From Bifidobacterium saguinibicoloris (GTDB lineage Bacteria > Actinomycetota > Actinomycetes > Actinomycetales > Bifidobacteriaceae), in assembly GCF_019331725.1 (NCBI RefSeq), contig NZ_JAHBBF010000017.1:1-55192 (forward strand): a DNA stretch of 55,192 nucleotides, given 5' to 3'. A program made the position numbers and the translations under genes. Of this stretch, positions 1-8,482 are shown piece after piece (positions within the stretch are counted from its first letter, which is position 1; the number at the start of each line of letters is the position of its first letter). The notes under the pieces are model-generated. The model worked only from the letters and a program-made list of their open reading frames with translations, made no database searches and was not told where the DNA came from.

Positions 1-1919
1 GGTACCGACGGAGTGGCGGGGTTGGGGACCGACGGTGCCGCGGGGGTGGGTACCGACGGGGCGGTACCGTATTGCCGCTGCTGGCCGTAGCCGGGCTGCG
101 CGGCGGGAGCCGGAGCGGCACCCGGAATCGGTGGGATGGCGGCAGACTGCTGGCCGTTCGCGGCGAACGGCGCCTGGGCCGCGGCGACCGGCGTCTGCGC
201 GGCGGCGCGCGCCTTGGCGGCCTGTGCCTTCGCGGCCTGCGCGACGGCCAGCGCGGATGCGGACGGCACGCCGGAAGACGGGTACTTCTTGAACCAGCGG
301 CCGTTGCAGCTGGCCACGTAGTCGACGACCTCCTGCGGCGTGGTCTGGACGGTGCCGCCGGCGAACAGCTTCCACGCGCCCTGCATCGACATGATCATGG
401 ACGGGCCGAACGAGTTCGCCACGGCCTCGATCAGGTACGCCCACACGCCCATCACGAGGAAGTACCAGAGGGCGGGGCCGTAGGACGAGCTGATGGAGTC
501 GATGGTGGTGTCGACCGTATAGGTGCAGAACAGGACGCCGCCGATGAGCCAGAACGTCATGATGGCGACGGGCATCTTCCAGCTGTGGCCCCATCCCTTG
601 AACGCCGGATCGTACAGGTTGCGGGCGGAGGCGCGCAGCGCCACGTAGAAGAAGAGAATCAGCATGGCGATGAACATCACCCATGGAATCCACAGTTTGA
701 TTGATGCGGAAACGGAACTGAGCAGCGTGTCGGTGGGGGTGTCCCAGCTGAACAGTCCCAGAGTGTCGGTGCTTCCGCTCTCGGTGACGCCGCCGAATGT
801 CGCGATGACGAACAACAGCTCGCCGAGCGTGGGGATGGTCAACGGGAACAGCAGGGCGAACTGGCCCTGATTGGATTTGAACGTGATGAACAGCGTCAGC
901 ACGATGCCGATGATGAGGATAAGAATCAACTGCAGCTCGACGAATTCCAGGAAGGAGCGGACGAATCCACGTGTACGGTGCTGCCAGCGCCATGCCGCGG
1001 TGAACACGTTCGTGGAATCGGGGGCGTACTGCGCGAGCATGTAGCCGAGGCCCGAGCCGATGAGCGTGAGCAGGAACGTCATCGCGAACGTGCGGAACGT
1101 CGCGCCGGAAAGATAGAGGTAGACGGTTCTGCCTTCACGAAGCGGGGCGGCGCCGATCGCTGCGATGATTGTCAACACGGTGGCCGCGAGCAGCGCGGCG
1201 ATGAAGGGGCTGATGACACCGGCCCACTTGAACCGGATCGCGCCCTTGCGCGCCAGCATGTATGCACCGAAGGCGGCGGCGGCGATCAGGACGACACCTG
1301 TCAGACCCAGGGAACCGAACCCGTGCAGCCCCTCAAGTTGTGATTGGCTGATGGGGGAATCGACGGAGCCGTGCCGGGGAACGATACCGCCCGACAATCC
1401 CCAGGTGGTCGCCAGAATCAGCCAGTGAAGGAAATTGGGCTCCTTGAAATCAGTGGGCCACAGGTACTCCTTCAGGTCGGAGGACTGCATGAAGGCGATC
1501 GCCGGGAAGATGGAGATCACGATCGCGGCGAGCAGACCGAAACCGGCGGACGCGAGAATCGCCTGGATGTTGCGCGGGCTGACCATCTCCTTGACCAACG
1601 GATCGGCGGTGATCGGCTGGACGCCGACCGGAGCGGCGCCGGACGGCGTGCCGTTCATGCCGGGGGCTGGCATCGGCTGCGACGGGGCGGCGCCTGCGGA
1701 CGGCGAGAACTGGCGGGCTGACGGCGTGGCCTGCGGCATCGGGACGCTGGGCATCGGAGCGGCGCCGTGCTGGCCGATGGCGGTCGTGTCGTAGAAGGGC
1801 TGCGCTGACTGGGCGGCGGCCGGCTGGGGCGCCGCGCTCGCGGCGGCGACCGCCTGGCCGCACGCGGGGCAGAACTTCGCCCCTTCGCGCATGCCCGCTC
1901 CACAATGAGGACAGAACAT
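1..1919 (-). CDS. Zinc-ribbon multi-spanning membrane protein (partial, C-terminus beyond window)
   Basis: Reading the minus strand from ATG at 1919 gives an uninterrupted frame of about 639 codons that runs off the left edge. It starts MFCPHCGAGM and has two CxxC pairs (residues 3-6 and 18-21), a classic N-terminal zinc ribbon. A Pro/Ala/Gln-rich linker follows to about residue 110, then about six hydrophobic segments, then a long Ala/Pro/Gln tail with PSVP-type repeats at the window edge. A Shine-Dalgarno AAGAAGGGA lies a few bases before the ATG. The frame is open at the window edge, so the true length is unknown. The zinc ribbon plus membrane layout is common in Actinobacteria and has no single assigned function; an envelope role is only inferred. 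It is divergent from the rpsF operon. Confidence 0.8.
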   Translation of the reverse strand, partial: MFCPHCGAGMREGAKFCPACGQAVAAASAAPQPAAAQSAQPFYDTTAIGQHGAAPMPSVPMPQATPSARQFSPSAGAAPSQPMPAPGMNGTPSGAAPVGVQPITADPLVKEMVSPRNIQAILASAGFGLLAAIVISIFPAIAFMQSSDLKEYLWPTDFKEPNFLHWLILATTWGLSGGIVPRHGSVDSPISQSQLEGLHGFGSLGLTGVVLIAAAAFGAYMLARKGAIRFKWAGVISPFIAALLAATVLTIIAAIGAAPLREGRTVYLYLSGATFRTFAMTFLLTLIGSGLGYMLAQYAPDSTNVFTAAWRWQHRTRGFVRSFLEFVELQLILILIIGIVLTLFITFKSNQGQFALLFPLTIPTLGELLFVIATFGGVTESGSTDTLGLFSWDTPTDTLLSSVSASIKLWIPWVMFIAMLILFFYVALRASARNLYDPAFKGWGHSWKMPVAIMTFWLIGGVLFCTYTVDTTIDSISSSYGPALWYFLVMGVWAYLIEAVANSFGPSMIMSMQGAWKLFAGGTVQTTPQEVVDYVASCNGRWFKKYPSSGVPSASALAVAQAAKAQAAKARAAAQTPVAAAQAPFAANGQQSAAIPPIPGAAPAPAAQPGYGQQRQYGTAPSVPTPAAPSVPNPATPSV

Positions 1920-2262
1920 GAGAGTCCCTTCTTTCTGCTCGGCTTCTCTGGTCAATATCACCTTAATTCTAGTGATGTGCGTCGGGAATGGGGAAGATGC
2001 CCGCTCTGTGGGTGGTTCGAGGGGCGTCCGGGGAGCGTCCGAGGAAAGCTGAAAGACGCATGGTGGGCGCATGGTGGGCGCATGGTGGGCGCACGGTGGG
2101 CGCATGGTTGGTTGTGCACGGTTGGGTGTGCACGGTGGAATGCGTGACGGCCGTCCGGCACATGCCCGGTTCGCTGTCGAGCCGCGGCGTTATCTTGGTG
2201 AGGTTGTGTTTTCCGGCGATTCCGTCCGCAAGTCGGGCGTGAGGAACCGGGGAACGAACGCG
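1920..2262. other. Divergent spacer with 11-bp tandem repeat
   Basis: The spacer between the zinc-ribbon gene and rpsF holds no credible gene. At 2059-2108 the 11-mer CATGGTGGGCG is repeated about five times in tandem, with one copy changed to CACGG. Related TTGTGCACGG units follow. Promoters for both directions must lie here, but I see no clear consensus -35/-10 pair for the minus-strand gene. Confidence 0.7.
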
Positions 2263-2318
2263 TATACACACTCCTGCCGTGGAAAGTCCACGGCCGAATA
2301 GTCCGAAGGAGGTGGGTG
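2263..2318 (+). promoter_or_regulatory. rpsF leader with possible S6:S18 autoregulatory hairpin
   Basis: TATACA at 2263-2268 could be a -10 element. It is followed by a hairpin, CCGTGGA (2277-2283) pairing with TCCACGG (2287-2293), and a CCG triplet at 2294-2296. Hairpin-plus-CCG is the hallmark of the S6:S18 binding motif known from rpsF leaders of many bacteria. AAGGAGGT at 2306-2313 is the ribosome-binding site. The motif assignment is by eye only. Confidence 0.4.
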
Positions 2319-2615
2319 ATGTCTGCGCACAAGTACGAACTGATGTTCATCGCCGATCCTGAGCTGGATGAGCGCGGTCTGAAGAAGCTGACCGAGCAGT
2401 ATCTGGAACTCGTCACCAAGGAAGGCGGCTCCGTCGATGAGCCCGATTTCTGGGGCCGTCGCAAGCTTGCCTACGAGATCGCCGGCAAGACCGAAGGCAA
2501 CTACGTCGTGGTGACCTACACCGCCGAGCCCGCTACCAGCGCCGAGCTCGACCGTGTGCTCAACCTCAACGAATCCGTGATCCGTACGAAGATCCTTCGT
2601 AAGGACGCCAAGTAA
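2319..2615 (+). CDS. rpsF: 30S ribosomal protein S6
   Basis: The 98-residue product ([15 protein letters not shown] at the start) matches the size and pattern of ribosomal protein S6, a small-subunit protein that binds 16S rRNA together with S18. I chose ATG at 2319, five bases after AAGGAGGT. An in-frame GTG directly before it (2316) sits too close to the Shine-Dalgarno. It is the first gene of the rpsF-ssb-rpsR-rplI block, a conserved order in Actinobacteria, with 53 bp to ssb. The S6:S18 complex may feed back on this leader (see the regulatory entry). Confidence 0.97.
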   Translation: MSAHKYELMFIADPELDERGLKKLTEQYLELVTKEGGSVDEPDFWGRRKLAYEIAGKTEGNYVVVTYTAEPATSAELDRVLNLNESVIRTKILRKDAK

Positions 2616-2668
2616 GCGTTAGCCCAGCGTCACGCTGGAAATCGATACATCGATAAGAAGGTAACGTC

Positions 2669-3358
2669 ATGGCAGGCGAAACCACGATCACCATCATCGG
2701 CAACCTCACCGCGGATCCCGAGCTGCGAACCATCGGTTCCGGCGCCACCGTGGCGAGCTTCACCATCGCGTCCACGCCGCGCAACTACGACCGCCAGTCC
2801 GGTCAGTGGCAGGACGGTCAGGCGCTGTTCATGCGCTGCAGCGCATGGCGCGATCTCGCCGATCACTGCGCGCAGAGCCTCTCCAAGGGCATGCGCGTGA
2901 TCGCGACGGGTCGCCTGCAGCAGCGTTCCTATCAGGCTTCGGACGGCTCCAACCGCACCGTCGTCGAAATGCAGGTCGACGAAATCGGCCCGTCGCTGCG
3001 CTACGCCACCGCACAGGTGACCCGCCAGTCCTCCGGACAGGGCGGCTTCGCCGGTCGCAACCAAGGCGGCAACGGCGGCTACGGCAACAACGGCGGCGGA
3101 TTCGGCAACGGCGGCAACGGCGGCTACTCCGGCGGCGCCAGCTACGCCGGCGGCAACAACTACTCCGGTGGCAACGGCTACCAGGGTGGCGGCTCCGGCT
3201 TCAACGCCCAGCCCGCCCAGAGCGCCCCGTCCGCGCCGGCCGCCCCGCAGGCGCCCGCGGCCGATCCGTGGGGAAGCGACGCCGGTTCCGGCAGCTTCTC
3301 GACCTTCGGCGGCTCCTCCGATTTCGGCGGCAACGCCGACGGCGAGCCGGAATTCTGA
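2669..3358 (+). CDS. ssb: Single-stranded DNA-binding protein
   Basis: The product has 229 residues. The N-terminal 110 or so form the OB fold typical of SSB (TTITIIGNLTADPELR, then SWRDL-like and GRLQQRSYQ segments), which coats single-stranded DNA during replication and repair. A long Gly/Asn/Tyr-rich linker follows (about 118-190), then a Pro/Ala segment. The C-terminal tip ends DGEPEF. This is less acidic than the usual DDDLPF-type tip that recruits partner proteins, although the final Phe is kept. AAGAAGG lies before the ATG. Placement between rpsF and rpsR is the standard arrangement. Confidence 0.96.
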   Translation: MAGETTITIIGNLTADPELRTIGSGATVASFTIASTPRNYDRQSGQWQDGQALFMRCSAWRDLADHCAQSLSKGMRVIATGRLQQRSYQASDGSNRTVVEMQVDEIGPSLRYATAQVTRQSSGQGGFAGRNQGGNGGYGNNGGGFGNGGNGGYSGGASYAGGNNYSGGNGYQGGGSGFNAQPAQSAPSAPAAPQAPAADPWGSDAGSGSFSTFGGSSDFGGNADGEPEF

Positions 3359-3388
3359 TCCGTCCAACCGCTCGTCCCCGTCCCTCGC

Positions 3389-3410
3389 GACGTACGGCAT
3401 GCCGTACGTC
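3389..3410. promoter_or_regulatory. 22-bp perfect palindrome between ssb and rpsR
   Basis: The half-site GACGTACGGCA (3389-3399) is followed without a spacer by its exact reverse complement (3400-3410). It lies 31 bp after the ssb stop and 112 bp before rpsR. There is no following T-run, so it does not look like an intrinsic terminator. It could be an operator, an RNA processing hairpin or a transcript-stability element. Confidence 0.5.
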
Positions 3411-3522
3411 ATGACCGTCGCGGCGACCGCGTGAACGCGGTCCGGACCGTCGGACGGACGATGAGCGTCGATCCAGCGCAACGCAAGCAATCAAGCATCA
3501 CATCGTAAACAAGGAGAACATC

Positions 3523-3771
3523 ATGTCCCGCAAGAGGCCGCAACCGCCGGTCAAGCCGTTCAAGAAGAAGCCGAACCCGCTGAAGGCGGCGAAGGTCACC
3601 GAGATCGATTACAAGGACGTCGCGCTGCTGCGCAAGTTCATCTCCGATCGCGGCAAGATCCGCTCCCGTCGTATCACCGGCGTCACCGTGCAGGAGCAGC
3701 GCGAGCTCGCGAAGGCGATCAAGAACGCCCGCGAGATGGCTCTGCTGCCGTACGCCACGTCCGGTCGCTGA
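3523..3771 (+). CDS. rpsR: 30S ribosomal protein S18
   Basis: The 82-residue, very basic product contains the S18 core ([18 protein letters not shown], then RRITG). It is the partner of S6 on the platform of the 30S subunit. AAGGAGAACATC precedes the ATG. The gene has 19 bp to rplI and is probably co-transcribed with it. Length and motif are normal for the family. The N-terminal Lys/Pro-rich extension is typical of actinobacterial S18. Confidence 0.97.
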   Translation: MSRKRPQPPVKPFKKKPNPLKAAKVTEIDYKDVALLRKFISDRGKIRSRRITGVTVQEQRELAKAIKNAREMALLPYATSGR

Positions 3772-3790
3772 GTTTTAGGAGGCTGAAGAA

Positions 3791-4237
3791 ATGGCTGAAT
3801 CCAAGGTTATTCTCACCAAGACCGTCCCGAACCTGGGTCACTCCGGCGACGTCGTCAGCGTCAAGGCCGGCTACGCCCGCAACTACCTGATCCCGCAGGG
3901 CCTCGCCTTCGCGTGGAACAAGGGTGCCGAAGCCCAGATCGTCGCCATGAAGCGCGCCCGTCTGGCCAAGGCCGTCGCCACCCGTGAGGACGCCGTCGCC
4001 GCCAAGGCCGCTATCGAGGGCTCCGCCGTCGAGATCGCCGCCAAGGTTTCCGAGTCCGGCAAGCTGTTCGGTGGCATCTCCAAGGAAGCCATCGCCATGG
4101 CCCTGCTCGACAAGGCCCCGGTCGACCCGAAGGCCATCACCGTCGAGTCCATCAAGACCACCGGCGAGTTCCCGGCCACGGTCCAGCTCCACCCGGAGAT
4201 CGTCGCGAACTTCTTCGTGAAGGTCGTCGCCGAGTGA
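3791..4237 (+). CDS. rplI: 50S ribosomal protein L9
   Basis: The 148-residue product has the L9 N-domain signature ([13 protein letters not shown], then [21 protein letters not shown] split across residues 18-40), a long connecting helix and a C-terminal domain. L9 binds 23S rRNA near the L1 stalk and supports frame maintenance. The TTAGGAGG ribosome site precedes the ATG. It is the last gene of the operon, and a strong terminator follows at about 4354. Confidence 0.97.
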   Translation: MAESKVILTKTVPNLGHSGDVVSVKAGYARNYLIPQGLAFAWNKGAEAQIVAMKRARLAKAVATREDAVAAKAAIEGSAVEIAAKVSESGKLFGGISKEAIAMALLDKAPVDPKAITVESIKTTGEFPATVQLHPEIVANFFVKVVAE

Positions 4238-4352
4238 CGTTGGCCATCTAGGCTGCACCAACTGCATGATTCCGGTGGCTTCCGCCGTCGGAACCCCATC
4301 AGACATGGGCTTTCTGATTGAAGCCATTGGAGTCTGAGCTTAAGCATCGGAG

Positions 4353-4400
4353 ACCCCGCGCCCTGCGTGACATCGTCACGTGGAGGCGCGGGGTTTTCGT
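4353..4400 (+). terminator. Intrinsic terminator of the rpsF-rplI operon
   Basis: CCCCGCGCC (4354-4362) pairs perfectly with GGCGCGGGG (4385-4393). An inner stem CGTGAC/GTCACG sits in the loop and TTTTCGTATTT follows. Confidence 0.85.
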
Positions 4401-4476
4401 ATTTCGTATTTCGTATAGCGCGGGGTTTGCGTATAGCGCGTGCGGGTGGTGTCTGCGTGCCACGGGCGTCGCTGGT

Positions 4477-5052
4477 GTACCACGGGCGTCGGAGGCATGC
4501 CATGGTTGGCGGGGATGCGACGCTGGGTGGCCCGTGTGCGTCGGGACCGTGCCACGGGCGTCGGCGGTGTGCCAAGGTTGGCAAGGAAACAACGCTGGGT
4601 TGCCCGTGTGCGTCGGGACCGTGCCATGGACGTCGGCGGTGTGTCAGAGTTGGCGGGGATGCGACGCTGAGTTGCCCGTGTGCGTCGGCGGTGTGCCACG
4701 GGCGTCGGCGGCGTGCCAGAGTTGGCGGGGATGCGACGCTGAGTTGCCCGTGTGCGTCGGGACCATGCCACGGGCGTCGCTGGTGTGCCGGGGTTGGCGG
4801 GGAAACAACGCCGGGTGGCTCGTGTGCGTCGGGACCATGCCACGGGCGTCGGAGGCATGCCACGGTTGGCGGGGATGCGACGCTGGACGGCCTCTGTGCG
4901 TCGGGACCGTGCCATGGGCGTCGGTGGTGTGCCAGGGTTGGCGGGGATGCGACGCTGGGTGGCCTCTGTGCGTCGCTGCCGTGCCACGGACGTCGGGAGT
5001 GCGGCGTGGTTGGCAAGGAACCGACGCGGAAGCCCGTCGTGGTTGTAATGAT
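4477..5052. repeat. 72-bp tandem repeat array, eight units
   Basis: Units start at 4477, 4549, 4621, 4693, 4765, 4837, 4909 and 4981, all exactly 72 bp apart. Each begins with a variant of GTGCCACGGGCGTC and carries GTTGGCGGGGATGCGACGCT and CGTGTGCGTCGGGAC segments. Units differ from each other by scattered substitutions and show no repeat/spacer pattern, so this is not a CRISPR array. As 72 is a multiple of three, long open frames exist on both strands, but their products are low-complexity and I see no ribosome site, so I do not call a gene. The array fills most of the rplI to tRNA-Lys spacer. Confidence 0.9.
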
Positions 5053-5224
5053 TATGTAAAGAGCTGTATTTGGCGCGGTCGGAGAAATAGCCAGGCGTCC
5101 GGCAGGCGATGAATCCACGCTTTCGGAAACGTTGGAATTCCGGGCGACACGCCGAGGGTTGCATTCAAAATGGATGTGAGTATATTTATCACTCGTTGCA
5201 AGGAACACTTCAACGCCTAACCAA

Positions 5225-5298
5225 GCCCCTGTAGCTCAGTTGGTTAGAGCAGCTGACTCTTAATCAGCGTGTCCAGGGTTCGAATCCCTGCGGGGGCA
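5225..5298 (+). tRNA. tRNA-Lys (anticodon CTT)
   Basis: A complete cloverleaf can be folded. The acceptor stem is GCCCCTG/CGGGGGC with discriminator A, the D-arm is GCTC...GAGC and the anticodon stem GCTGA/TCAGC encloses the loop CTCTTAA. The T-arm is CAGGG-TTCGAAT-CCCTG. Anticodon CTT reads the AAG codon. No CCA is encoded (it ends in ACA). An intrinsic terminator follows within 10 bp. Confidence 0.97.
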
Positions 5299-5304
5299 CA
5301 GATA

Positions 5305-5335
5305 AACCGGAATCGAAAGATTCCGGTTTTTTTTG
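5305..5335 (+). terminator. Terminator of tRNA-Lys
   Basis: AACCGGAATC (5305-5314), loop GAAA, GATTCCGGTT (5319-5328), followed by a run of T residues. It is a textbook intrinsic terminator. Confidence 0.92.
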
Positions 5336-5575
5336 TTTTCGCCCCGGCGTCCTGCTCCTCGCCTGGCCCCTGTCCCACGCCCCATGCCCACGCCCCTCAC
5401 CTGGTGCCGGTGCCTCGCCTAGCACCAGCACCCAGTACCCAGCACCCACGCTTCGCACCCGCGCCGCGTAGGGTCCGTGTCAGTTCAGCCCTCGGCGTAT
5501 GCTTGTCTGGTTTGTTTGACTCCTGCCTTCCCGGCAGTCGCATCATCAATCCGGACGAGAAGAAAAGAAGAAGCA

Positions 5576-6310
5576 GTGGAATACTCCCTCTTTACCAAGC
5601 TGGCGGCCGAGTTCTTCGGCACCGCCATTCTGATGATCTTCGGCAACGGCTCCGTGGCCAACGTCGAACTCAAGAACACGAAGGGCCATCACGCCGGCTG
5701 GCTGAACATCGCCATGGGCTACGGCTTCGGCGTCATGTTCCCGGTGCTCATGTTCGGCAGCGTCTCCGGCGCCCACATCAACCCGGCCATGACCCTCGCT
5801 CAGGCCATCAACGGCATGTTCCCGTGGAACGAGGTGCTGCCGTACATCGTGGCCCAGCTGCTCGGCGCCGCCCTCGGCCAGTTCATCGTCTATCTGACCT
5901 ACTGGCCGCATTACAAGGAGACCGAGGACGCGGAGGCCATCCTGGGCACGTTCTGCACCACCGACGCGCACAACGACAAGGTCAACTACTTCCTCAACGA
6001 GATGTTCGGCACGCTCGTGCTCGTGTTCGGCGCCCTGTGCTGCCTGTCCCTGGATTGGGGCAAGCAGGATTACGCCGCCGCATCCATCGTGGTGGGCTTC
6101 ATCGTGTGGGGCCTCGTGACCTCCATGGGCGGCCCGACCGGCCCTGGCCTGAACCCGGCCCGCGACCTGATGCCGCGTCTGCTGCACGCCATCCTGCCGA
6201 TTCCGTCCAAGGGCTCCTCCCGCTGGAACGAGGCCTGGATTCCGGTCGTCGCCCCGATCGTGGGCGCCATCATCGGTGCGTGGATGTTCGTCTTCTTCTT
6301 CGCCAGCTGA
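5576..6310 (+). CDS. glpF: Aquaglyceroporin (glycerol uptake facilitator, MIP family)
   Basis: The 244-residue membrane channel has six predicted transmembrane helices and both MIP half-helix motifs: NPA at 69-71 (HINPAM) and NPA at 193-195 within GLNPARD. An Asp directly after the second NPAR favours the glycerol-conducting GlpF branch over strict water channels. I chose GTG at 5576, preceded by AGAAAAGAAGAAG; translation then starts (M)EYSLFTKLAAEF, matching the first helix. Upstream in-frame starts would add a non-conserved stretch. It sits alone between tRNA-Lys and DUF3152, and a terminator hairpin follows. The C-rich stretch 5340-5470 holds nothing I recognise. Confidence 0.88.
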   Translation: MEYSLFTKLAAEFFGTAILMIFGNGSVANVELKNTKGHHAGWLNIAMGYGFGVMFPVLMFGSVSGAHINPAMTLAQAINGMFPWNEVLPYIVAQLLGAALGQFIVYLTYWPHYKETEDAEAILGTFCTTDAHNDKVNYFLNEMFGTLVLVFGALCCLSLDWGKQDYAAASIVVGFIVWGLVTSMGGPTGPGLNPARDLMPRLLHAILPIPSKGSSRWNEAWIPVVAPIVGAIIGAWMFVFFFAS

Positions 6311-6401
6311 CGTCGGTCGACACGGCCCGACCGTCGCCGCCCCGAGGGTTTCGACGGTCCGGCCGTGATCGTGCGTCGCAACCGGCGTCGCAACCGTTTG
6401 C

Positions 6402-6452
6402 CGTGGACGGCCCGCGTGGTTCCTCGAACCGCGCGGGCCGTCCACGTTTCTA
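6402..6452 (+). terminator. Terminator after glpF
   Basis: CGTGGACGGCCCGCG (6402-6416) pairs with CGCGGGCCGTCCACG (ending near 6446) around a small loop and is followed by TTTCTATA. Near-perfect 15-bp stem. Confidence 0.85.
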
Positions 6453-6529
6453 TACTGGAATCCGATTGGCGAGTCCTCCGCGCGGTGCCGGCGTGCGTCC
6501 GGCATGAACGGGGATGCCGGGAGGTGCGT

Positions 6530-7549
6530 ATGACGGGACGGCATGATCGGCATGATCGTGGTACGTGGGGTGCCGTACGTAACGTCGTGCGCGCGCTGTG
6601 GAATGCCATGTCGGGAGTCGTCGCGACGGTCCGACGGGCGATGTCGCCGCAGACGTCGCCGTCGAAGCGCGATTACGCGATCCGTCGTGTCGTCGTCATC
6701 GCCATCGCGGCCGTGATTGCGATTGCGGTGACGTTGGCGGCGTGCGCCGCGTTCGGCGTGTTCGGCCGGGGGAGCGGTTCGGGCGACGTCGGAGACGGAC
6801 GGTCGACGACAACGGCGAACGGCGCGGGCGTGTCGGACGGCAAGGGGGCGAAGAACTCCGGCGGTAAGGGGACGTCGTCGAAGAACGGGAAAACGGACTC
6901 CGAGGGTGATGGGAAGGACACGAAGAGCGAAAAGAATGCCGTCGACACGGACAATGACGCCGCCGCACTCGACAAACAGGCGTTGGCGGTGACCGACGCG
7001 CAACGCGCCGCCCTGCTCGACAAGGCGCGTCAGGTGGCCGCGGCGAGCGGGAAGACGCGCCGTGAGATCACATACTGCGTCGCGTCGAAGGGGAACGTGG
7101 GCGAAGTGACGGCGTTCGCCACGCAGGCGTTCGAGGCGCTGAACAGCGAACACGGCTGGGCGCGCGCGGGCGTCACGTTCGTGCAGGCGGGCGAGGGGCA
7201 GGCGGGCTCCTGCTCGTTCACGCTGATCCTGTCCGAAGCGCAGTATCTGCCGTCGTACAGTTCGGGTTGTTCCACGGAGTACAGCTGCCGTGTGGGCGAC
7301 GATGTCATCATCAACTGGGATCGGTGGCGTGGGGCCACGCCGTCATGGACCGGGGCGGGCGGCACGCTGCGCCGGTATCGCGCCATGGCGGTCAACCATG
7401 AGGTGGGGCATCGGCTGGGGCATTTCGACAATGAGACGCCGTGCGGCGGCAGCGGCCAGCCGGCGCCGCTCATGCAGCAGCAGTCGAAGGGGATGAACGG
7501 CTGCACGCCGAACGAGTGGCCGTTGGATTCGGAGTTGTGGACCCGGTAG
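6530..7549 (+). CDS. Secreted or anchored DUF3152 metalloprotease-like protein
   Basis: The product has 339 residues. One transmembrane segment lies near residues 47-70 (VVVIAIAAVIAIAVTLAA), followed by a Gly/Ser/Lys-rich disordered linker to about 150. The C-terminal half carries HEVGHRLGH (290-298), a metzincin-like zinc motif, and ends in the CGG...GCTPNEWP pattern of the actinobacterial DUF3152 family. ATG at 6530 follows GGGAGGT. The protein is likely exported, with the catalytic-looking domain outside the cell. Family members are suspected zinc proteases, but I know of no established substrate. Confidence 0.85.
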   Translation: MTGRHDRHDRGTWGAVRNVVRALWNAMSGVVATVRRAMSPQTSPSKRDYAIRRVVVIAIAAVIAIAVTLAACAAFGVFGRGSGSGDVGDGRSTTTANGAGVSDGKGAKNSGGKGTSSKNGKTDSEGDGKDTKSEKNAVDTDNDAAALDKQALAVTDAQRAALLDKARQVAAASGKTRREITYCVASKGNVGEVTAFATQAFEALNSEHGWARAGVTFVQAGEGQAGSCSFTLILSEAQYLPSYSSGCSTEYSCRVGDDVIINWDRWRGATPSWTGAGGTLRRYRAMAVNHEVGHRLGHFDNETPCGGSGQPAPLMQQQSKGMNGCTPNEWPLDSELWTR

Positions 7550-7564
7550 GTGGATCGGGCTTGA

Positions 7565-8060
7565 TTGTGCATTCCGGCCCGTGGGGTTGTGGTCCGGAAT
7601 GGGAACGCCTGCCTGATTGTTGTTCCGGTGGCGCTGGTTGTGGGCCCGGAAGGTGCGAGGGGCGTGTTTTCGTGTTCCGGCCCGCGGGCGGTTGGTCCGG
7701 AGCGTGTGGATGGTGCTGTCTGGTGCTCCGGGGGCATGGTTTGTGGCGTCGGAAGGTTTTCGTGAGGTGATTCAGGTGTTCCGGACCACTGGGGGTTGGT
7801 CCGGAATGGGAATGCCTGCATGATTGTTGTTCCGGTGGCGTCATTGGTGGACCGGGAAGGGACGATGGGCGTGTTTTCGTGTTCCGGCCCGCGGGCGGTT
7901 GGTCCGGAATGTGTGGATGGTGTTGTTTGGCGCTCCGGTGGCATGGTTTGTGGCGTCGGAAGGTTTTCGTGAGGTGATTCAGGTGTTCCGGACCACTGGG
8001 GGTTGGTCCGGAATGGTGGAGAGGCGTGTTCTGTCGTTCCGGGGACATGGGCAAGGGCGG
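7565..8060. repeat. Tandem array with about 52-bp period and hairpin units
   Basis: TGTTCCGG-type unit starts recur at 7621, 7673, 7724, 7777, 7828, 7880, 7931, 7984 and 8035, that is every 51-53 bp. Groups of four form a higher-order 207-bp repeat (7614 and 7821 begin identical stretches). Units hold inverted repeats; the clearest is TTCCGGACCA paired with TGGTCCGGAA across 8 bp. Both strands have open frames, but the products are low-complexity and no start signals are seen, so I regard this as non-coding. Confidence 0.85.
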
Positions 8061-8129
8061 GGCGAGGATTCGCCCCGAAGAGATTGCGAGGATGGGGACT
8101 GCTCGCCGGCTGATTGCTGGCCGGGTGAT

Positions 8130-8300
8130 TCGATGAGGATGCGATGAGGAAGCGTTTGCGGGATGCGATGAGGATGCGATGGGGAAGCGTTTGCGGGATG
8201 CGCTTGCGGGATGCGATGGGGGATGCGCTTGCAGGATGCGATGGGAAGCGTTTGCAGGATGCGCTGAGGATGTGATGAGGAAGCGCCTGCGGGATGAGAG
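8130..8300. repeat. Short GATGCG/GGAAGCG repeats
   Basis: A degenerate run of GATGAGGATGCGATG, GGAAGCGTTTGCGGGATGCG and similar 9-12 bp units. It has no identified coding content and lies between the 52-bp-type array and the convergent hairpin. Confidence 0.7.
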
Positions 8301-8326
8301 AAGAGATGGATGAGGGGATTACGAGA

Positions 8327-8381
8327 ATAGGCCGTTGGTTGTTCCGTCCGACACTTGAGGACGGAACAACCAACGGCCTAT
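8327..8381. terminator. 23-bp perfect hairpin between convergent genes
   Basis: ATAGGCCGTTGGTTGTTCCG plus TCC (8327-8349) is exactly complementary to 8359-8381, with a 9-base loop. It lies between the DUF3152 gene and the oppositely oriented copper ATPase, so it may stop transcription from both sides. No strong T-run is present. Three copies of TTCTCAGCAAATTG-like sequence follow at about 8392-8432. Confidence 0.6.
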
Positions 8382-8482
8382 CCAGAGGCCTGTTCTCGGC
8401 AAATTGTTCTCAGCAAATTGTTCTCAGCAAACAGGCGGCAGGGTGCATGGTGCGTGTGCGGAACCTGCCATTGATGGAGCGG

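Noticed and set aside
2316..2318. GTG at 2316 as rpsF start
   Set aside because: It is only two bases from AAGGAGGT; the ATG at 2319 has normal spacing and gives the conserved N-terminus.
4477..5052. CRISPR array
   Set aside because: All parts of each 72-bp unit are repeated; there are no unique spacers and no cas genes.
3883..5208. Long minus-strand frame (441 codons) across the 72-bp array
   Set aside because: It is kept open by the multiple-of-three period, is antisense to rplI at one end, and has no ribosome site or recognisable domain.
7030..8373. 447-codon minus-strand frame with repeated FRTNPQWSGTPESPHEN
   Set aside because: It is antisense to the DUF3152 gene and arises from the 207-bp (multiple of three) repeat; no start signals.
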